NCBI RefSeq assembly: GCF_001027285.1
Contig: NZ_CP011509.1
Span: 9,386,501-9,450,500, forward strand
Length of the DNA: 64,000 nt
Direction: 5' to 3'
Source: Archangium gephyra
GTDB taxonomy: Bacteria > Myxococcota > Myxococcia > Myxococcales > Myxococcaceae
The translations under genes and the position numbers were made by a program. The notes below the pieces were generated by a model. The model worked only from the letters and a program-made list of their open reading frames with translations, was not told the DNA's origin and ran no database searches. Below, piece after piece: positions 8,410-15,963 of this stretch (positions are counted from its first letter, which is position 1; each line of letters begins with the position of its first letter).

Positions 8410-9572
8410 AGCAGCTCCGACACACGCAGACCCGGCACCACCACGCGCACCACGTGGAGTCCGGGGAGAGGGGTCTCCAGCTCGACGGCGGCGGCCCGGC
8501 GGAAGCCCGCCTTCCCGAGCCGTGCCAGCACTTCGCGCACCGCCTCCTCCGGCGAGGACACCTCACCGGAGACATCGGGCATGGACGTCACGGCCCGCCG
8601 CGGACGCACCTCCGCACAGGCGGCCGCCAGGGCCAGCGTGGCCTCCCGGTCTCCCGCGGCCACGTCCTCGCGTGCGCCGTGGATGTCGGTCAGCCGGGAC
8701 TGGGCCGCCTCCAGCAGGGCGCCGAGCAGGGCCTGGTCCCTCCCCAGCCCGCAGGCGTACCCGGCCGCCAGGGGCACCGGGCCCTCCTCGCGGTCCACGA
8801 GCAGCGCGGCCCCCACGGGCAGGCCCGCGGCACGGGGCGTCCGCGCGCCGGGCGTGAGATCGAAGAGGTAGACGGCGAAGCCCCGCTCGCCCAGGGCCCG
8901 CGCGAGCGCCGCCGTCCGGGGAGCGCCCTGCTCGAGGTCTCCCGGGCGCAACAGGCGCGAGAGGAGGACCTCCTCGGACCACCCTTCCGGGAGGATGCGC
9001 GCGAGCTGGTCCCGCTCCGTGGCCTCCAGCAGTGCGTGCAGGAGCGCCCGCGCCCGCTCGGGGTGCGCGCCCGAGCCGTTGCTCGTCCACTGCACGCTCA
9101 CCGGGCCGAGCGCCGGAGCCCCGGTGGGCGGGCAGTACACCCCCTGGGCCGGGAGGAGCACGGGCTGCCCGGACTGCAGCTCGGTGGCCTCGCACCACGC
9201 GTAACGCATCTCGCGGCTCCACAACCGGGAGATGACCACGCCGCCCCGGGTGCCCAGCTCCTCGGCGCCCCAGACGGCGCGGCCCCGAGTCTCCAGCCCA
9301 TCCATGGAGCCCCAGACGAGCCGCTCCATGGGGACGCGCTCGGCCCCCCACAGCTCCGCCGTCTCCAGGAGCGCTCCGGCCGACGCCGCCTGGAAATCCA
9401 GGCCCTTGCCGTTGCACACCTGGAGCACGTAGCCGCCTGGACGCACCGCGGCAGCCACCTCCACCCCGGCCCGGTCCAACCCCGTCACCCGCGCCACCCG
9501 GGTGACGCCGAGTCCATGAGCGAGACGGTCGAGAAAGGAGGAGGTCAACGGAACAGCGGTCGGGAGGGCCAC
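8406..9572 (-). CDS. ycaO: YcaO-domain ATP-dependent peptide-modifying enzyme
   Basis: 388 residues. YcaO features seen in order: the GKGLDFQAASAGALLETAE segment (Mg/ATP-binding helix with Glu residues), the ALLHALLEATERD helix (second acidic ATP/Mg motif E-x-x-E-R-D), AALLVDREEG and the AYACGLGRDQALLGALLEAAQSR helix. The family phosphorylates a backbone amide so that a nucleophile (Cys/Ser side chain, sulfide or amine) can attack. Pairing with TfuA points to thioamide formation. No E1-like or dehydrogenase gene of the azoline clusters is present and no Cys/Ser-rich precursor gene was seen nearby, so the substrate may be a housekeeping protein encoded elsewhere. It is divergent from the peroxiredoxin gene. 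Confidence 0.9.
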   Translation of the reverse strand: MALPTAVPLTSSFLDRLAHGLGVTRVARVTGLDRAGVEVAAAVRPGGYVLQVCNGKGLDFQAASAGALLETAELWGAERVPMERLVWGSMDGLETRGRAVWGAEELGTRGGVVISRLWSREMRYAWCEATELQSGQPVLLPAQGVYCPPTGAPALGPVSVQWTSNGSGAHPERARALLHALLEATERDQLARILPEGWSEEVLLSRLLRPGDLEQGAPRTAALARALGERGFAVYLFDLTPGARTPRAAGLPVGAALLVDREEGPVPLAAGYACGLGRDQALLGALLEAAQSRLTDIHGAREDVAAGDREATLALAAACAEVRPRRAVTSMPDVSGEVSSPEEAVREVLARLGKAGFRRAAAVELETPLPGLHVVRVVVPGLRVSELL

Positions 9573-9655
9573 GGGGGAGCTCTGTGTTGGGTGAGCGAGG
9601 ACGTCTCGGCGGGAAGCATGCTAGGGGAGTCCGGCGTCAGGAGGCCGAAAAGAAG

Positions 9656-10123
9656 ATGCTCGACGTGGGACAAGCCGCCCCGGACTTCACCGGCACCGAC
9701 TGCTGGGGACGCACCTTCTCGCTCTCCGCGCTCAGGGGAAGGCGGGTGGTGCTCTTCTTCTTCCCCAAGGCCTTCACCCTCGCCTGCACGGAGGAGACGC
9801 GCCACTTCCGGGACAACCACGAGCGGATTCAAGCACTCGGGGCGGAGCTGGTGGGCGTGTCGGTGGACACGGTGAAGACGCAGTGCGAGTTCGCCGAGAA
9901 GGAGGACATCCACTTCTCCCTGCTGGGCGACGAGGGACGCACCATCAGCCAGGCGTATGACGTGCTGTGGCCCGTGCTGAAGGTGGACCGGCGCGTCACC
10001 TACATCATCGGCCCGGACGGCCGCGTCGAGTCCGTCATCCGCCACGAGGTGCGCGTCTACAAGCACCTGGACGACGTGCTGCGCTACCTGAGCGAGCACC
10101 CGCTACCGTCCGCGGGCGCCTAG
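9656..10123 (+). CDS. Peroxiredoxin of the AhpC/TSA, Bcp/PrxQ type
   Basis: 155 residues from the ATG at 9656 (MLDVGQAAPDF), which has AGGAGG eleven bases upstream; a longer upstream reading is poor. The thioredoxin-fold peroxiredoxin core is clear: APDFTGTDCWGRTFSLSALRGRRVVLFFFPKAFTLACTEE, with the peroxidatic Cys in the PKAFTLACT loop (usual form PxxxTxxC). The PrxQ resolving Cys five residues later is missing; the other cysteines are in TDCWG and KTQCEF, so resolution may be through one of these or an external thiol. It reduces peroxides in the cytoplasm. It converges with, and overlaps by four bases, the next gene. Confidence 0.9.
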   Translation: MLDVGQAAPDFTGTDCWGRTFSLSALRGRRVVLFFFPKAFTLACTEETRHFRDNHERIQALGAELVGVSVDTVKTQCEFAEKEDIHFSLLGDEGRTISQAYDVLWPVLKVDRRVTYIIGPDGRVESVIRHEVRVYKHLDDVLRYLSEHPLPSAGA

Positions 10124-10701
10124 AGCTCCCAGGCGCAGTCGTACTCGCAGTGGCCGTTGCCCCGGGCACGGCACTTCTTCTGCTCGATGCGCACGCCCCG
10201 GCCACCGCTCATCTCGATGGCGCGCTCGTACCAGCCGACGATGGTGAGGCAGTCGGCCTCGGTGACACTCTCGGCGCCCACGGTGCGCACCACCGCGCTG
10301 CGGGGTCCGGTCTTCTCGTAGGTGCGCGAGCCCACCGCGTAGTAGAGCCGGTAGATCTCCGGCGAGTGGCTGAGGAGGAAGTGCGGATCCCCCTTGCGGA
10401 TGAACACGTGGTGGGGGCCGTTCAGATTCTCCTCGGCGGAGGCGCGGCCCATCTCGACGAAGGCCTTGTTGCGATCCCTGGGCGAGAGCGCATCGGCGAT
10501 GGCCGCGTCGAGGCGGGAGTTGAGCTCCAGGGGGTACCAGCCGATGGGCATGATGACGCTCTCGAGCACCTTGCGATCGGCCGGAGGCAAGCGCTGGAGC
10601 ACCTGTTGGAGACGCCCGGTCCCGCCCTGCTTCATCAACAGATTGAGGCGCGTGATGAGCACACTGCCCTTGATGCGTGCGGCCGCGCTGTCCATTGCCA
10701 T
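10120..10701 (-). CDS. Myxobacterial V4R-like/TIGR02265-like protein
   Basis: 193 residues. No catalytic motif is evident. The N-terminal half (ITRLNLLMKQGGTGRLQQVLQRL, IGWYPLELNSRLDAAI, FVEMGRASAEENL) and the C-terminal half (DCLTIVGWYERAIEMSGG, then CRARGNGHCEYDCAWEL) resemble a family found almost only in Myxococcales that ends in a V4R-like fold, where a Cys/Gly/Cys tail (C-x-A-x-G-x-x-x-C) is common. V4R domains bind hydrophobic small molecules or metal. The role here is unknown; assignment to the TIGR02265 paralogous family is from memory of sequence style. The final codons overlap the end of the convergent peroxiredoxin gene. Confidence 0.55.
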   Translation of the reverse strand: MAMDSAAARIKGSVLITRLNLLMKQGGTGRLQQVLQRLPPADRKVLESVIMPIGWYPLELNSRLDAAIADALSPRDRNKAFVEMGRASAEENLNGPHHVFIRKGDPHFLLSHSPEIYRLYYAVGSRTYEKTGPRSAVVRTVGAESVTEADCLTIVGWYERAIEMSGGRGVRIEQKKCRARGNGHCEYDCAWEL

Positions 10702-10758
10702 GATGCGAATCCCCCGGTGAGCCCCGCCATTGTGTCAGCGGGAGGATGTGGGCGGCAA

Positions 10759-10795
10759 CCTGCCTGGAGGGGACCTCCCGGGTGGAGCAGGCAGG
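10759..10795. terminator. Inverted repeat, possible terminator of the coiled-coil gene
   Basis: CCTGCCTG at 10759-10766 pairs perfectly with CAGGCAGG at 10788-10795, with a further GGAGG/CCTCC pair nested in the 21-base loop. It lies just after the stop of the minus-strand coiled-coil gene and before the next minus-strand gene. There is no long U-run after it, so it may be only a weak or Rho-assisted terminator. Confidence 0.35.
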
Positions 10796-10818
10796 CGAGC
10801 CCGGTGGCATGAACGCCG

Positions 10819-11340
10819 TCAGTGAGGCTGGAGCTCGCGCAGACGTTTCTCGAGATCCTCGCCGAGCTCCGTCGGCCGGCGCAGCACCGCGGCCATCATG
10901 ACCACCGTGGTCGCCGTGAGCTCGTCTCGGGCATGCAGCCGGCTGAACCCCTCTTGCATGTCCGCGAGCATCTGCCGGAAGTCCACGCGTATCTGACGGA
11001 ACTCCTCGCGCATGGACTGGAACTCCCCTCGCATGTGATGGAACTCCCTGTTCATTCCATCACGCCAGGTGCGGAACTCGGCCCACTGGCGCTCCGACTC
11101 GGCCCGCTGGCGCTCCAACTCGGCCCGCTGGCGCTCCAACTCGGCCCGCTGGCGCTCCAACTCGGCCCCCAGGCGCTCCGTCAGCTTCTCCTGTCGCACC
11201 ATCCGGGAGTCCAGGCCCGCCACCTGCGTCCTCAGGTCCGCCACCTGGGTTTCCAGCCTGTCGATCCGGACCCCCAGACCCTGAACGGCATTCAGGATCT
11301 GCGTGCCAATGTCAGTCCCCATCATCTCCGCCATGTTCAC
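10819..11340 (-). CDS. Coiled-coil protein of unknown function
   Basis: 173 residues, almost entirely heptad-repeat coiled coil from about residue 15 to 140 (RIDRLETQVADLRTQVAGLDSR, then several copies of RQRAELE, then HHMRGEFQSMREEFRQIR). A short C-terminal helix (LGEDLEKRLRELQP) follows. There is no signal peptide or membrane segment, so it should be cytosolic and probably oligomeric. The exact RQRAELE repeats come from a 21-base DNA tandem repeat. Its similarity to other coiled coils gives no functional clue. It faces away from the ECF sigma gene, with about 200 bases between. Confidence 0.7.
   Translation of the reverse strand: MNMAEMMGTDIGTQILNAVQGLGVRIDRLETQVADLRTQVAGLDSRMVRQEKLTERLGAELERQRAELERQRAELERQRAESERQWAEFRTWRDGMNREFHHMRGEFQSMREEFRQIRVDFRQMLADMQEGFSRLHARDELTATTVVMMAAVLRRPTELGEDLEKRLRELQPH
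11081..11164. repeat. 21-base tandem repeat, four copies, encoding RQRAELE heptads
   Basis: Four consecutive 21-base units (11081-11101, 11102-11122, 11123-11143, 11144-11164) differ at only one or two bases; a degenerate fifth follows. Each encodes one heptad of the coiled coil. A repeat equal to exactly one heptad lets the rod lengthen or shorten by whole heptads without breaking register. Confidence 0.9.
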
Positions 11341-11435
11341 ACTCCTCGCCCGCCCGGGCAGTCCGTGAGCCCGTCAGCCCACGCCGCACAGAATAACGGA
11401 ACACCCTCACGATGCGAACCTTTTTCTAACCTTTC

Positions 11436-11458
11436 AAGTAGGGTCCCCTCCCCTACTT
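11436..11458. promoter_or_regulatory. Perfect inverted repeat upstream of the ECF sigma operon
   Basis: AAGTAGGG (11436-11443) and CCCTACTT (11451-11458) form an exact eight-base inverted repeat around a seven-base pyrimidine loop. It sits about 80 bases before the proposed sigma start in a locally AT-richer stretch, with a GAACC box at 11416-11420 that resembles an ECF -35 element. It could be an operator or an mRNA leader hairpin. No -10 element at good spacing was found, so the promoter itself is not fixed. Confidence 0.4.
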
Positions 11459-11538
11459 CCCAGAACCCCACCGGGGACCTGGGGGCCCACCGGAAAATCC
11501 CCTTTAACTTTTCGCCGGCTCCGGTGTTCGTAGGAGGC

Positions 11539-12147
11539 GTGAAGGCCCTGGAGACATCCCTGGCGTTGGCGGAGGCCGCCACCGAGCCGAGCGACGAGGC
11601 GCTCTGCCGTGCCTTCCTGGCCGGTGACGAGGCGGCCTTCGGCACGCTGGTGGAGCGGCACCGGGCCCTGGTCTTCTCCCTCCTGCGCCGCTCCACGCGC
11701 CGGCCCGAGGACGCGGCGGACCTCGCCCAGCAGGCCTTCCTGCGGGCCCTGGAGGCCTCGCGCCGCGTCTTCGCCCGCTGGAGCCCCTCGGGCCCCGCCC
11801 CCTTCCGGGCCTGGCTCATCCGCATCGCGCTCAACCTGGCGAAGAACCATGCCCGCCAGGGCCGGCGCTGGCTCCAGGCCGTGCACCTCCCGGAGACCGA
11901 GTCCCCGGAAGAGTCCGCGCACGAGTCGCTGGAGCGGACCGAACGGGAGCGGCAGGTGCGCGCGGCGGTGCTCACCCTGCCCCGCCGCCAGCGCGAGGTG
12001 CTGACCTTGCGAGTCGACGGGGGGCTGGGCTTCCGGGACATCGCCGAGACGCTCGGCATCACCGAGACGAACGCGAAGGTGAATTTCCATCACGCCGTGA
12101 AGCGCCTCCGGGCGCAGGTGGCGGAGCCGTCCGAGGAGGAGCGCTGA
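11539..12147 (+). CDS. ECF RNA polymerase sigma factor
   Basis: About 202 residues if read from the GTG at 11539; an AGGAGG at 11532-11537 is too close to it, so the true start may be a few codons away. Region 2 is DEAALCRAF-like with DAADLAQQAFLRALEA (the DxxDLxQxxFLR core-binding helix), and region 4 is LPRRQREVLTLRVDGGLGFRDIAETLGITETNAKVNFHHAVKRLR, the -35-binding helix-turn-helix. The next gene starts one base inside the stop codon (TGATG) and encodes a zinc anti-sigma factor, which should hold this sigma at the membrane until a signal arrives. The third gene encodes an LTXXQ-like periplasmic protein, suggesting an envelope-stress circuit. Confidence 0.93.
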   Translation: MKALETSLALAEAATEPSDEALCRAFLAGDEAAFGTLVERHRALVFSLLRRSTRRPEDAADLAQQAFLRALEASRRVFARWSPSGPAPFRAWLIRIALNLAKNHARQGRRWLQAVHLPETESPEESAHESLERTERERQVRAAVLTLPRRQREVLTLRVDGGLGFRDIAETLGITETNAKVNFHHAVKRLRAQVAEPSEEER

Positions 12148-12692
12148 TGGCGGCATGCCAGGACAACGAAGAACTGCTGACCCTCTTCGCCGCGGGAGCG
12201 CTGGAGCCCGAGGAGGAGGCACGGGTGCGCGCGCACCTGGACACCTGTGCCACATGCCGCGCGGAGGCGGAGGCGAACCAGGAGGTGCTCGGCCTGGCCG
12301 CGCTGCCGCCGCCCTCCGTGAAGGAACAGGCCATGGTGGCGGCGCTGCCCCGGACGACGGTGGGCGCCTGGCGCAGGGCCCAGGTCCAGCAGGCGGCGCG
12401 GATGAGGACCGCGGGAGCGCTGATGGCGGCGGCGGCCGTGGTGTTGCTGGTGCTGGGACCGGTGCTGCAGCGCCGGGTGGCCACGCCTCCCACGCCCACC
12501 CCTCCGGTGGAAGCGCCCGCCAACACGCCCGAGGAGGACGCCGTCGCGCTGGAGCAGTGGGCGCTGGCGGATCCGCTGGCCGACGCGCTCGACCTGTCCG
12601 AGGCGGATCTGGAGGAGCCCGAGTCCGACGAGCTCCTGGACTCCGAGCTGGATGATTTCTTCTCAGACACGAACCCTGGAGAATCGCTGTGA
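12147..12692 (+). CDS. Membrane anti-sigma factor with zinc-finger (ZAS) domain
   Basis: 181 residues. The N-terminus has the anti-sigma HxxxCxxC zinc motif (H30, C34, C37, in HLDTCATCR) after an acidic helix LLTLFAAGALEPEEEARV. A single membrane segment spans about residues 88-107 (AGALMAAAAVVLLVLGPVL), giving a cytosolic N-terminus and a periplasmic tail rich in Pro and then in Asp/Glu. It should bind and inhibit the sigma factor encoded just upstream, with which it is translationally coupled. The acidic periplasmic tail may be the sensing or proteolysis site. No site-1/site-2 protease gene is adjacent. Confidence 0.9.
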   Translation: MAACQDNEELLTLFAAGALEPEEEARVRAHLDTCATCRAEAEANQEVLGLAALPPPSVKEQAMVAALPRTTVGAWRRAQVQQAARMRTAGALMAAAAVVLLVLGPVLQRRVATPPTPTPPVEAPANTPEEDAVALEQWALADPLADALDLSEADLEEPESDELLDSELDDFFSDTNPGESL

Positions 12693-13243
12693 TGAAGCCC
12701 TTTCGATTGGCGGTGCTGACGCTGTGCCTGCTTCCCCTGGCGTCCCTGGCCCAGACGCCCGAGGCGAAGGAAGCCGCGGAGCGGGCGGAGCGGCAGACGC
12801 GCTTGATGCGGGTGGTGGGGCTGGCCGAGGAGCTGGGTCTGGAGGAGGCCCAGGCGCTGAAGATGGCGGACACGATGCGCCAGTTCGACGAGCGCCGGCG
12901 GCCCCTGGTGGAGCAGGTGCAGGAGTCCGCGCAGGTGCTAAGGAAGGCGGCCCAGGGAGACGCCTCGACGCAGTCGCAGGTGGACCAGGCGGTGCAGCGG
13001 GTGTTCGACGCGCGGACGCAGCTCACGGCGCTCGACCGTGACATGTACCAGGCACTCGCCAGGGACCTGCCTCCGCAGAAGCGGGCTCAGCTCGCCATCT
13101 TCATGGCCCGGCACGACGGGAAGATGAAGATGGAGAAGATGCTGAGGAAGGCCGATCGGGAGGGCCGGCGCGAGGAGCGGGAGAAGCGCAGGCAGGAGCG
13201 CATGCAGCGGATGCAGCAGCGCATGCAGGAGCGCGACCGGTAG
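12692..13243 (+). CDS. Periplasmic Spy/CpxP-like (LTXXQ-type) protein
   Basis: 183 residues from the ATG at 12692, which overlaps the previous stop and has GGAGA nine bases upstream; a GTG one codon earlier also exists. A signal peptide (residues 1-21, cleavage after SLA) leads to an all-helical, highly charged protein: ERQTRLMRVVGLAEELGLEEAQALKMADTMRQFDERRRPL is the typical zinc-resistance/Spy helix. The extreme C-terminus is a Met/Arg/Gln-rich repeat (RMQRMQQRMQERDR). CpxP, Spy and CnrX relatives act as periplasmic chaperones or sensors that control a sigma/anti-sigma pair, as in CnrX-CnrY-CnrH. The gene order sigma, anti-sigma, sensor fits that model. Confidence 0.75.
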   Translation: MKPFRLAVLTLCLLPLASLAQTPEAKEAAERAERQTRLMRVVGLAEELGLEEAQALKMADTMRQFDERRRPLVEQVQESAQVLRKAAQGDASTQSQVDQAVQRVFDARTQLTALDRDMYQALARDLPPQKRAQLAIFMARHDGKMKMEKMLRKADREGRREEREKRRQERMQRMQQRMQERDR

Positions 13244-13251
13244 CGCCCGCC

Positions 13252-14223
13252 CTACACGCGCACCAGCAGGGCCACCTGGTGCGCGCCGATGCCGATGCCG
13301 AAGAGCACGAGGTACTTCGTGCGCAGCTCGCGGTGGTGGCGGGCCAGGGTGACGGGGATGGAGGCAATCACCATGTTGCCGCAGTCCTCGAGGGTGTGCA
13401 GGTACTCGCGCGGGCGGATCTTCTCGTTCCAGTGGTCCAGCAGCTTGCGCGTGGCCTGGTGTGACACGAGGGTGATGTCATCCCCGGTGAGCCCGTGCTT
13501 GCGCAGCAGCCGCTCGACGAGCCTCGGCGGCCCTTCCATGCCGGTATTCAGGAAGGCCTGCACGCCCCGGGAGGGCTCGAGTCCGTACACGGGGGTGGTG
13601 AAGCCGGCCTCGGGGCGGGAGCGCATCGTCATGGCCCCGTACTCGTCGCTGAAGGTGTCCGCGGCGTAGTCCACCAGGACGAGCCGCTCCCCGGCACCCA
13701 GCACGGCCGCGCCCGCTCCGTCACCGATGCCGAAGGCGTGGCCCTGCGCGTAGTCCACGTTGCGCGTCCACCCCGCCCCCACCGCCACGAGCGCCCGCTC
13801 CGAGTGCCCCGCCAGCATCGCCTCCCAGGCCAGCACCGTCCCCATGACGAAGTTGCCGAAATCCGCCTGCACCGGCACCACCAACGCGTGCGAGCCCAGG
13901 CCCAGCTCCCGGTGCACCTGGTACAGCGCGTTGGGCGAGACGAACTCGGACACGGAGACGTAGCCGTAGAGCCGGTCCACCTGCTCCGGCCGCACGCCCG
14001 CGTCCTCCAGCGCCGCGCGCCCCGCCTTCGCCGTGAGCGAGGCCAGTGACTCGTCCGGCGCCAGGCACCGGTGCTCCCGGTTGCCGTAGAAGAGCGAGGC
14101 CTCGGACAACCCCTGCGCGCGGGCGGCCTCGCGGATGCGGTCGAAGATGGGATCGGCGCTGGTGCGGACCCGCTCCGGCAGCGCGGAGCCCAGGCCCAGG
14201 AAGGCAATCGAAGGACGCGTCAT
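13252..14223 (-). CDS. 3-oxoacyl-ACP synthase III-like thiolase-fold protein lacking the catalytic cysteine
   Basis: 323 residues with the full FabH fold. His255 (in SHQAT) and Asn283 (in GNMVIASIP) of the Cys-His-Asn triad are in place and the C-terminal GIGIGAHQVALL is the usual glycine loop. Aligning the nucleophile helix (QADFGNFVMG against AACAGF of FabH) puts Phe122 where the catalytic Cys should be. The protein therefore should not form an acyl-enzyme in the normal way. Cys-less KAS III homologues may act as partners (PqsB-like), or as acyl transferases using the His. No acyl carrier protein or PKS genes are adjacent. It is divergent from the SGNH hydrolase gene. Confidence 0.85.
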   Translation of the reverse strand: MTRPSIAFLGLGSALPERVRTSADPIFDRIREAARAQGLSEASLFYGNREHRCLAPDESLASLTAKAGRAALEDAGVRPEQVDRLYGYVSVSEFVSPNALYQVHRELGLGSHALVVPVQADFGNFVMGTVLAWEAMLAGHSERALVAVGAGWTRNVDYAQGHAFGIGDGAGAAVLGAGERLVLVDYAADTFSDEYGAMTMRSRPEAGFTTPVYGLEPSRGVQAFLNTGMEGPPRLVERLLRKHGLTGDDITLVSHQATRKLLDHWNEKIRPREYLHTLEDCGNMVIASIPVTLARHHRELRTKYLVLFGIGIGAHQVALLVRV

Positions 14224-14338
14224 CGCACCGGACTAGAGCACACCCCGCCCTCCAGACGGGGCCTCTCCTGCCCGTCCGTGGAGCGGCCGAGCACACAGCG
14301 CTGCACCGCCGCCTCCTGGCCGCTATGGAGAGCACCTC

Positions 14339-14977
14339 ATGAGCGCACTCTCCCTGAGATACGTGGCCCTGGGTGACTCCTCCGCCGTCGGAGTGGGCTC
14401 GCGCAGTGGTGGCTACGTCGAACACCTCTTCCAACGGCTGCGCCGCACCCGCCCGGGTGTGGGCCTGCTCAACCTGGGCGTCAGCGGCGCCACCAGCGCC
14501 ACCGTCCTCTCCGGACAGCTCCCCAAGGCCTCCCGCTCCCGCCCCCATGTGGTGAGCCTCGCGGTGGGCATCAACGACCTGTGGCGCGGCGTGGAGCCCC
14601 ACCAGTTCGAGTCCAACCTCGATCAGCTCGCGCGCGGCCTCGTGGCCACCGGCGCCCCGGTGGTGCTGTCCAACCTGCCGGACATGTCGCTCGCCCCCAT
14701 CGCGCGGCTGGCGACGCACTTCCTGCCCATCCAGCTCATCTCCGCGCGGATCGCCTCCTTCAATGAGGCCGTGGCCCGTGTGGTGGCCCGGCATGGCCTG
14801 CTCGGGGTGGATCTCCACGGCCCCAGCCTCCAGGAGCTGCCCGGCAGCACCGACTACTTCTCGGCCGATGGCTTCCACCCCTCGGACACCGGCTACCAGC
14901 GGATGGCCGAGCACTTCTGGCCCGTCCTGCTCCAGGCCGCCGAGCTCGGCGCCAGCACCGAGCGGGCCACGGGCTGA
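14339..14977 (+). CDS. SGNH/GDSL-family hydrolase
   Basis: 212 residues, no signal peptide. All four blocks are present: block I with the nucleophile in ALGDSSAVG (Ser14), block II Gly in NLGVSGAT, block III Asn in VGINDLW, and block V Asp/His in DGFHPSDTGY. The family includes lysophospholipases, thioesterases and carbohydrate esterases. Substrate cannot be told. A GGAG box lies about ten bases before the ATG. It converges with the RsbQ-like hydrolase gene, 19 bases apart. Confidence 0.9.
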   Translation: MSALSLRYVALGDSSAVGVGSRSGGYVEHLFQRLRRTRPGVGLLNLGVSGATSATVLSGQLPKASRSRPHVVSLAVGINDLWRGVEPHQFESNLDQLARGLVATGAPVVLSNLPDMSLAPIARLATHFLPIQLISARIASFNEAVARVVARHGLLGVDLHGPSLQELPGSTDYFSADGFHPSDTGYQRMAEHFWPVLLQAAELGASTERATG

Positions 14978-14996
14978 GGGAAGGCCTCGAGGGGCT

Positions 14997-15809
14997 TCAA
15001 GCCGTCGCGTGGAGGTAGGTGTCGATGGCCCGGTTCACCGCCTCGGGAGCGCTCAGGTGGGGCAGGTGCCCACGCGCGGCGATGGTCATCATCCTCGCCA
15101 GTGGAATGCGCCTGGCCATGTACTCGCCTACCGGGTTGGGCACGGCGAGGTCCTCCCCGGAGTGGATGATGAGCGTGGGCACCTTCAACCGCGGCAGGTC
15201 GAGCCGATGGTCGTACTGGAAGATCGTCCGGGCGAGGGCCAGCGCGATGTCCGGCCGCATGGAGGACAGCGTGCGGGCGAACTCCTGGCCCAGCTCGGGC
15301 CGCTCGGGGTTGCCCATGGCCAGGGGCGCGAAGCCGCTCGCCCACGTGTGGTAGCTGGAGGCCATGGCGTCGAAGAACGCGTCGAGCTCCGCCCGGCTGA
15401 AGCCTCCCACGTAGCCCGACTCCGGATCATCCAGGAGCCGGGGCGTCGACTTGACGAAGACGAGCTGGCGGAAGCGCCGGGGCTCCACCATGGCCGCCAG
15501 CACGCCCACCATTCCACTGAAGGAGTGGCCCACGAAGATGGTGTCGGAGAGCTTCAGCTCCTCGCACAGCTCCAGCAGATCCTCGGCGTAGGCGTGAACG
15601 CCGCTGTAGCGCTGCGGGCTGTAGGCGTTGAAGTCGGACCCGCCGCACCCCACATGATCGAAGAGGATGATGCGGTAGCGATCCTGGAAGGCCTTCACCT
15701 GGTGCCGCCAGGCGCTCTGCTCGGAGCCGAAGCCGTGGGCGAAGATGAGCGTGTCCCGGCCACTGCCGAGCACCTGCACGTTGTTGCGTTTCCGGATGGC
15801 CTGGCCCAT
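14997..15809 (-). CDS. RsbQ/D14-like alpha/beta hydrolase
   Basis: 270 residues from the ATG at 15809 (MGQAIRKRNNVQVLGSG), which has a GGGAG ten bases upstream; a longer reading adds an implausible 47 residues. The N-terminal RNNVQVLGSG and FAHGFGSEQSAWR are characteristic of RsbQ. The triad is Ser96 (GHSFSG), Asp220 (HSGEDLAVP) and His248 (ARGHLPHLSAP), nearly the same numbering as B. subtilis RsbQ. RsbQ works with the PAS-PP2C phosphatase RsbP in energy-stress activation of SigB and is related to the plant receptors D14 and KAI2. No RsbP-like gene is adjacent, so it may act alone as a small-molecule sensor or hydrolase. Confidence 0.85.
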   Translation of the reverse strand: MGQAIRKRNNVQVLGSGRDTLIFAHGFGSEQSAWRHQVKAFQDRYRIILFDHVGCGGSDFNAYSPQRYSGVHAYAEDLLELCEELKLSDTIFVGHSFSGMVGVLAAMVEPRRFRQLVFVKSTPRLLDDPESGYVGGFSRAELDAFFDAMASSYHTWASGFAPLAMGNPERPELGQEFARTLSSMRPDIALALARTIFQYDHRLDLPRLKVPTLIIHSGEDLAVPNPVGEYMARRIPLARMMTIAARGHLPHLSAPEAVNRAIDTYLHATA

Positions 15810-15963
15810 GACGCTCACACTCCCATCGAGTTGGTGAGCGTCAATCCTGACAGCACACCGCGTTCGCCGACCTGTCCTCAATCCCGGTGGAAACGCGGAT
15901 TGCAGGGTAGAACACCTCCGTCCGGGGTGTATCCGTCCAACAGTCAACACCTACCCGGCAGGG

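Noticed and set aside
11398-11430. GGAAC box at 11398 with a TCTAA at 11425 as an ECF promoter
   Set aside because: The spacer is about 22 bases, too long for known ECF promoters (about 15-18).
15913-15931. ACACC/GGTGT inverted repeat below the beta-propeller gene
   Set aside because: Only a five-base stem and no U-run; not convincing as a terminator.
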